The notes under the pieces were generated by a model. The model was given only the letters and a program-made list of their open reading frames with translations, had not been told where the DNA came from and made no database searches. From assembly GCA_028095005.1 (NCBI GenBank), contig CM051462.1, positions 235,656,973 to 235,720,972 on the forward strand: a stretch of DNA of 64,000 nucleotides, read 5' to 3'. Below are positions 61,669 to 64,000 of this stretch, in pieces. This DNA comes from Rhynchospora pubera (Eukaryota > Streptophyta > Magnoliopsida > Poales > Cyperaceae). The translations under genes were made by a program, and so were the position numbers. Position 1 is the first letter of the stretch. Every line of letters begins with the position of its first letter.

Positions 61669-62608
61669 CCTTTAAAGATTCCTTTAAAAGTCAAATTTTT
61701 CTTATGGTTGGCCTTAGAAAATAAGATTTTGACAATGGATAACTTGATTAAATGAGGATGGCCAGGTGTAAACGAGTGTTGTTTCTGTGGGCAGCCCGAA
61801 TCGATTGATCATTTGTTTATTCATTGTCCTGTAGTTTTTAGATTTTGGACAAATTTCAATACTGCTAATACCAAAGGTTTGAATATTTCGGTTTCTAACT
61901 CCCTGATTTGTGGGCTTATAGCTGCTCTTTAAATAAAGAAAATAGGATTTATCTTCAAAATATTATTGCAGCTTTTCTCTGGGTCATTTGGGGAAACCGA
62001 AACAAAAAAAATTTTCGATCTGGTTTTGGCAATGGGATAGCTACGTCTTACCTTTCTATTCTATAAGGGTGTGTTTGGCAACTCCGGTGAATAAGGATGA
62101 ATAAGGCAAATGTGGGCCCCACTGTTATCTCTCTCCTCTCTCCTCTCTCCTCTTTTCCCTTATTCGTCTAATTCCGACTTTTGGCCGAATTAGAATAGAG
62201 GCCTTATTCGGCACTCTCTCTCCTCTGTCCTCTGTCAACAAGTACACCCTCTCTCCTCTCTCCTCTTATTCCATTCCGGAATAAGGCAAACAAACACACC
62301 CTAAGTCTCTTCTATCTTTGGACATTTCAACAGGAAACTACGGCACAGAGAGCAGTGGAAGATGACGAAGACCTTCTGCACTAGTTTTGTTTACTGCTCT
62401 AAATGTGCTGTATTTCTGGTTGTTATGACTGTGTTTGTTTTGCTGTTCGTAGTAGTTTTTTGATTCTTGGGATATGGTAGATTCTAATACTGTAAAGTTT
62501 TTTTTTTTGTTTTTTGCCTTAAGTCACAATCTGAGTGACTTGTTTTGTAAACTCTCTGGCATTTCGTAATGGATGCAGGCCCCGAGCTATTATCAAAAAA
62601 AAAAAAAA
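61669..62608 (+). mobile_element. 3' end of an L1-type LINE with poly(A) tail
   Basis: The zf-RVT tail of a plant LINE is readable on the plus strand: PLKIPLKVKFFLWLALENK, then CCFCGQPESIDHLFIHCP. An in-frame TGA stands where a CGA Arg codon is usual. It ends in a 14-A tail at about 62595-62608 after a GAGCTATTATC end. It is 5' truncated and interrupted by a MITE. No target duplication was found. Confidence 0.82.
62067..62301. mobile_element. Tourist-like MITE inside the LINE remnant
   Basis: 235 bp with ends GGGTGTGTTTGG / CAAACACACCC and a TAA duplication at 62064-62066 and 62302-62304. The interior is CT-rich with ATTCGG and CCGAATAAGG inverted motifs. It is a different family from the GGCTCCGTTTGGAT copies. 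Confidence 0.86.
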
Positions 62609-63018
62609 GTATCCGCCTTTTGAAACCGATATCGCGATACCATTTAAAAATTCCTATTAGATTTTTTATTTTTTTCGAAATTCCGGATTATTTTAATATT
62701 ATTTTTTATTTTTTGGGTCGCGCATTGCCTCTGTTGGATCCCTTATAACATCCAAGTTAGTTAAGCCCACTGGGCCTATCCGTTGATGAATTGGACCAGG
62801 CCGAAATTTTAGTTGGGCTTGGAAAATAAGCGAAGGAGATGAACGACTTTTCTAGCTTTCTAGCTAACCGACCTTGGAAACTTGGAAGTAGGAAGTAGGA
62901 ACGTTCCGGGTGGTTTTCTTTCCACTCAGCTATTCTGCTCTAGGGTTTTAGTAGAGAGCGAGAGAGAGAGAGAGAGAGAGTCGTTGGAGAAGAAGTTTGA
63001 GGGGAACTCTTCGTCACC
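62609..63018 (+). promoter_or_regulatory. RPB6 promoter and leader: Site II motifs, telo-box, (GA)n
   Basis: AGCCCA (62764-62769), TGGGCC (62771-62776) and TTGGGCTT (62813-62820) are three Site II (TGGGCY) cores. A telo-box TAGGGTTT lies at 62941-62948 and a (GA)n tract at about 62954-62980. This is the classic arrangement for growth-linked plant housekeeping genes, about 40-255 bp before the RPB6 ATG. Confidence 0.65.
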
Positions 63019-64000
63019 ATGGCTGACGATGACTACAATGATATGGACATGGGGTTTGCCTCTCTCTCTTTCTCTCCAACTCACTCCCTCATATCGAAAT
63101 TTCCTCTCCTGGTTTTTAAATTGCCAGGAAATTTGAAGGATTGCAGTTGTTTCTATACCAAAGTTGTGATGTAGTTTTTCTTTTGGTTTTAGTTTAGTCA
63201 CTACTAGTAGTTTGTTCTAAATTATATTCCTGACTTAGACAGCCCTACTTAGAAGTATTCAGAAATTCCTTGTTATTTCCCTGTCGGTCTGATTTTATTT
63301 GTTGGTGCTGTTTTGGTTTTGTGGGAGTCAAATGAATGGAATTTTTTCAGAAAGGTGAATTGCTTGGGTGTGATAGAGTGGGAATCTTGCGGTCAAACTC
63401 TCCCATTCTGCAACTCAGTTTCATTCTATCCTGTCTGGATGGAATATCTTATTCCACAGGGGAAATGATGGGTTTGGGTGGGATATCTTATTCTATAGAA
63501 ATTGTTGGCCTGTACTAAGATTAGATATTGCTCTGAATTGGAATTTGGTCTCTATCAGTTTGCTGATCGGAGTTGGAATAATCGGAAAAGGCATATATTA
63601 TGTTCTCAAGTGCAAGTTTGGTTCTTCCTTTAATGTTAAAAATACCAAGTTGTTATGTCCTTCTATTTGTTTCGCTTATTATGGAAATTACTGTGCAGGT
63701 ATGAAGATGAGCCCCCAGAGCCTGAAATTGAGGTACCAACAAATTACAAATTTATAGTGTTATTATATATGAGGGTTCTATGCAAATGCATAGTTAGTAA
63801 TCAGGAGGGTTATATCTTCGTCAGTGCATGATCACTCACAGTGCACATGATGAAATGTCTCTTTAAATTACATAGTGGCCAAATAAATTGAATTGATGAT
63901 CCTAGTACAATTAATTGAACAGGAAGGAGCTGAAGAAGAGGCTGAAAACAATAATGAGGACGCACCTGACGATGTGGTAGCCGAAGAAGACAAGGAGCAG
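63019..64000 (+). CDS. NRPB6: RNA polymerases I-V common subunit RPB6 (RPABC2), 5' part only
   Basis: RPB6 is a small subunit shared by all nuclear RNA polymerases, where it helps hold the clamp and the core together. Three exons are visible: 63019-63053, 63699-63732 and 63923 to the right edge. They join as MADDDYNDMDMG, YEDEPPEPEIE, then EGAEEEAENNNEDAPDD. The phases (2, then 0) are consistent with donors GTTTGC and GTACCA and acceptors GTGCAG and GAACAG. The visible 49 residues are the acidic, disordered N-terminus typical of plant RPB6. The conserved basic C-terminal core, needed to confirm function, lies beyond the window. The ATG at 63019 has a good context (CACCATGGC). Confidence 0.93.

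Noticed and set aside
1..64000. CRISPR arrays, operons, prophage or plasmid features, tRNA genes
   Set aside because: None seen. The sequence is a plant nuclear genome with spliced genes, and no cloverleaf with proper A and B boxes was found by eye.

Overview
The window is nuclear DNA from a flowering plant, most likely a eudicot. The evidence is AT-rich introns with GT-AG borders, several conserved plant genes, a plant mobile domain gene, Angela-like Ty1/copia and other LTR retrotransposons, plant L1 LINEs and Tourist-type MITEs. I could not narrow the species further. I saw no CRISPR array, operon or convincing tRNA gene.

Layout. (1) 1-9.2 kb is repeat-rich. It holds a five-exon plant-mobile-domain gene running off the left edge (minus strand), a pair of inverted palindromic repeats upstream of it, a solo LTR with target duplication GATGC, and a 5'-truncated L1 LINE with a 13-bp target duplication that was later split by a 1.76-kb Angela-like solo LTR. 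(2) 9.2-18.6 kb is gene-poor, with MITEs, a foldback element and microsatellites. (3) 18.6-45.4 kb is a head-to-tail block of three conserved minus-strand genes: DNA ligase 6 (22 exons, 1,330 aa reconstructed), a MAP65-3/PLEIADE-like microtubule bundler (12 exons, 686 aa) and mitochondrial ATP synthase beta (9 exons, 554 aa). All three reconstructions keep one open frame across every junction. (4) 47.0-60.9 kb is a minus-strand gene for an unusual U1-type zinc-finger protein built from 184-residue tandem modules and an 11-residue C-terminal minisatellite. A 9.68-kb Ty1/copia element sits in its second intron. (5) 61.7-62.6 kb is a LINE remnant containing a MITE. (6) 63.0 kb to the right edge is the start of the RPB6 gene, the RNA polymerase subunit shared by all nuclear polymerases (plus strand).

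The conserved genes serve separate housekeeping roles: DNA repair, cytokinesis, mitochondrial ATP synthesis and transcription. I see no evidence that they form a pathway. The two most unusual features are the modular zinc-finger gene, which carries an in-frame TAG and a homopolymer frameshift, and the copia element inside it. That element has about 99% identical 1,767-bp LTRs but a thoroughly decayed internal pol region, which points to recent mobilisation in trans of a non-autonomous copy.
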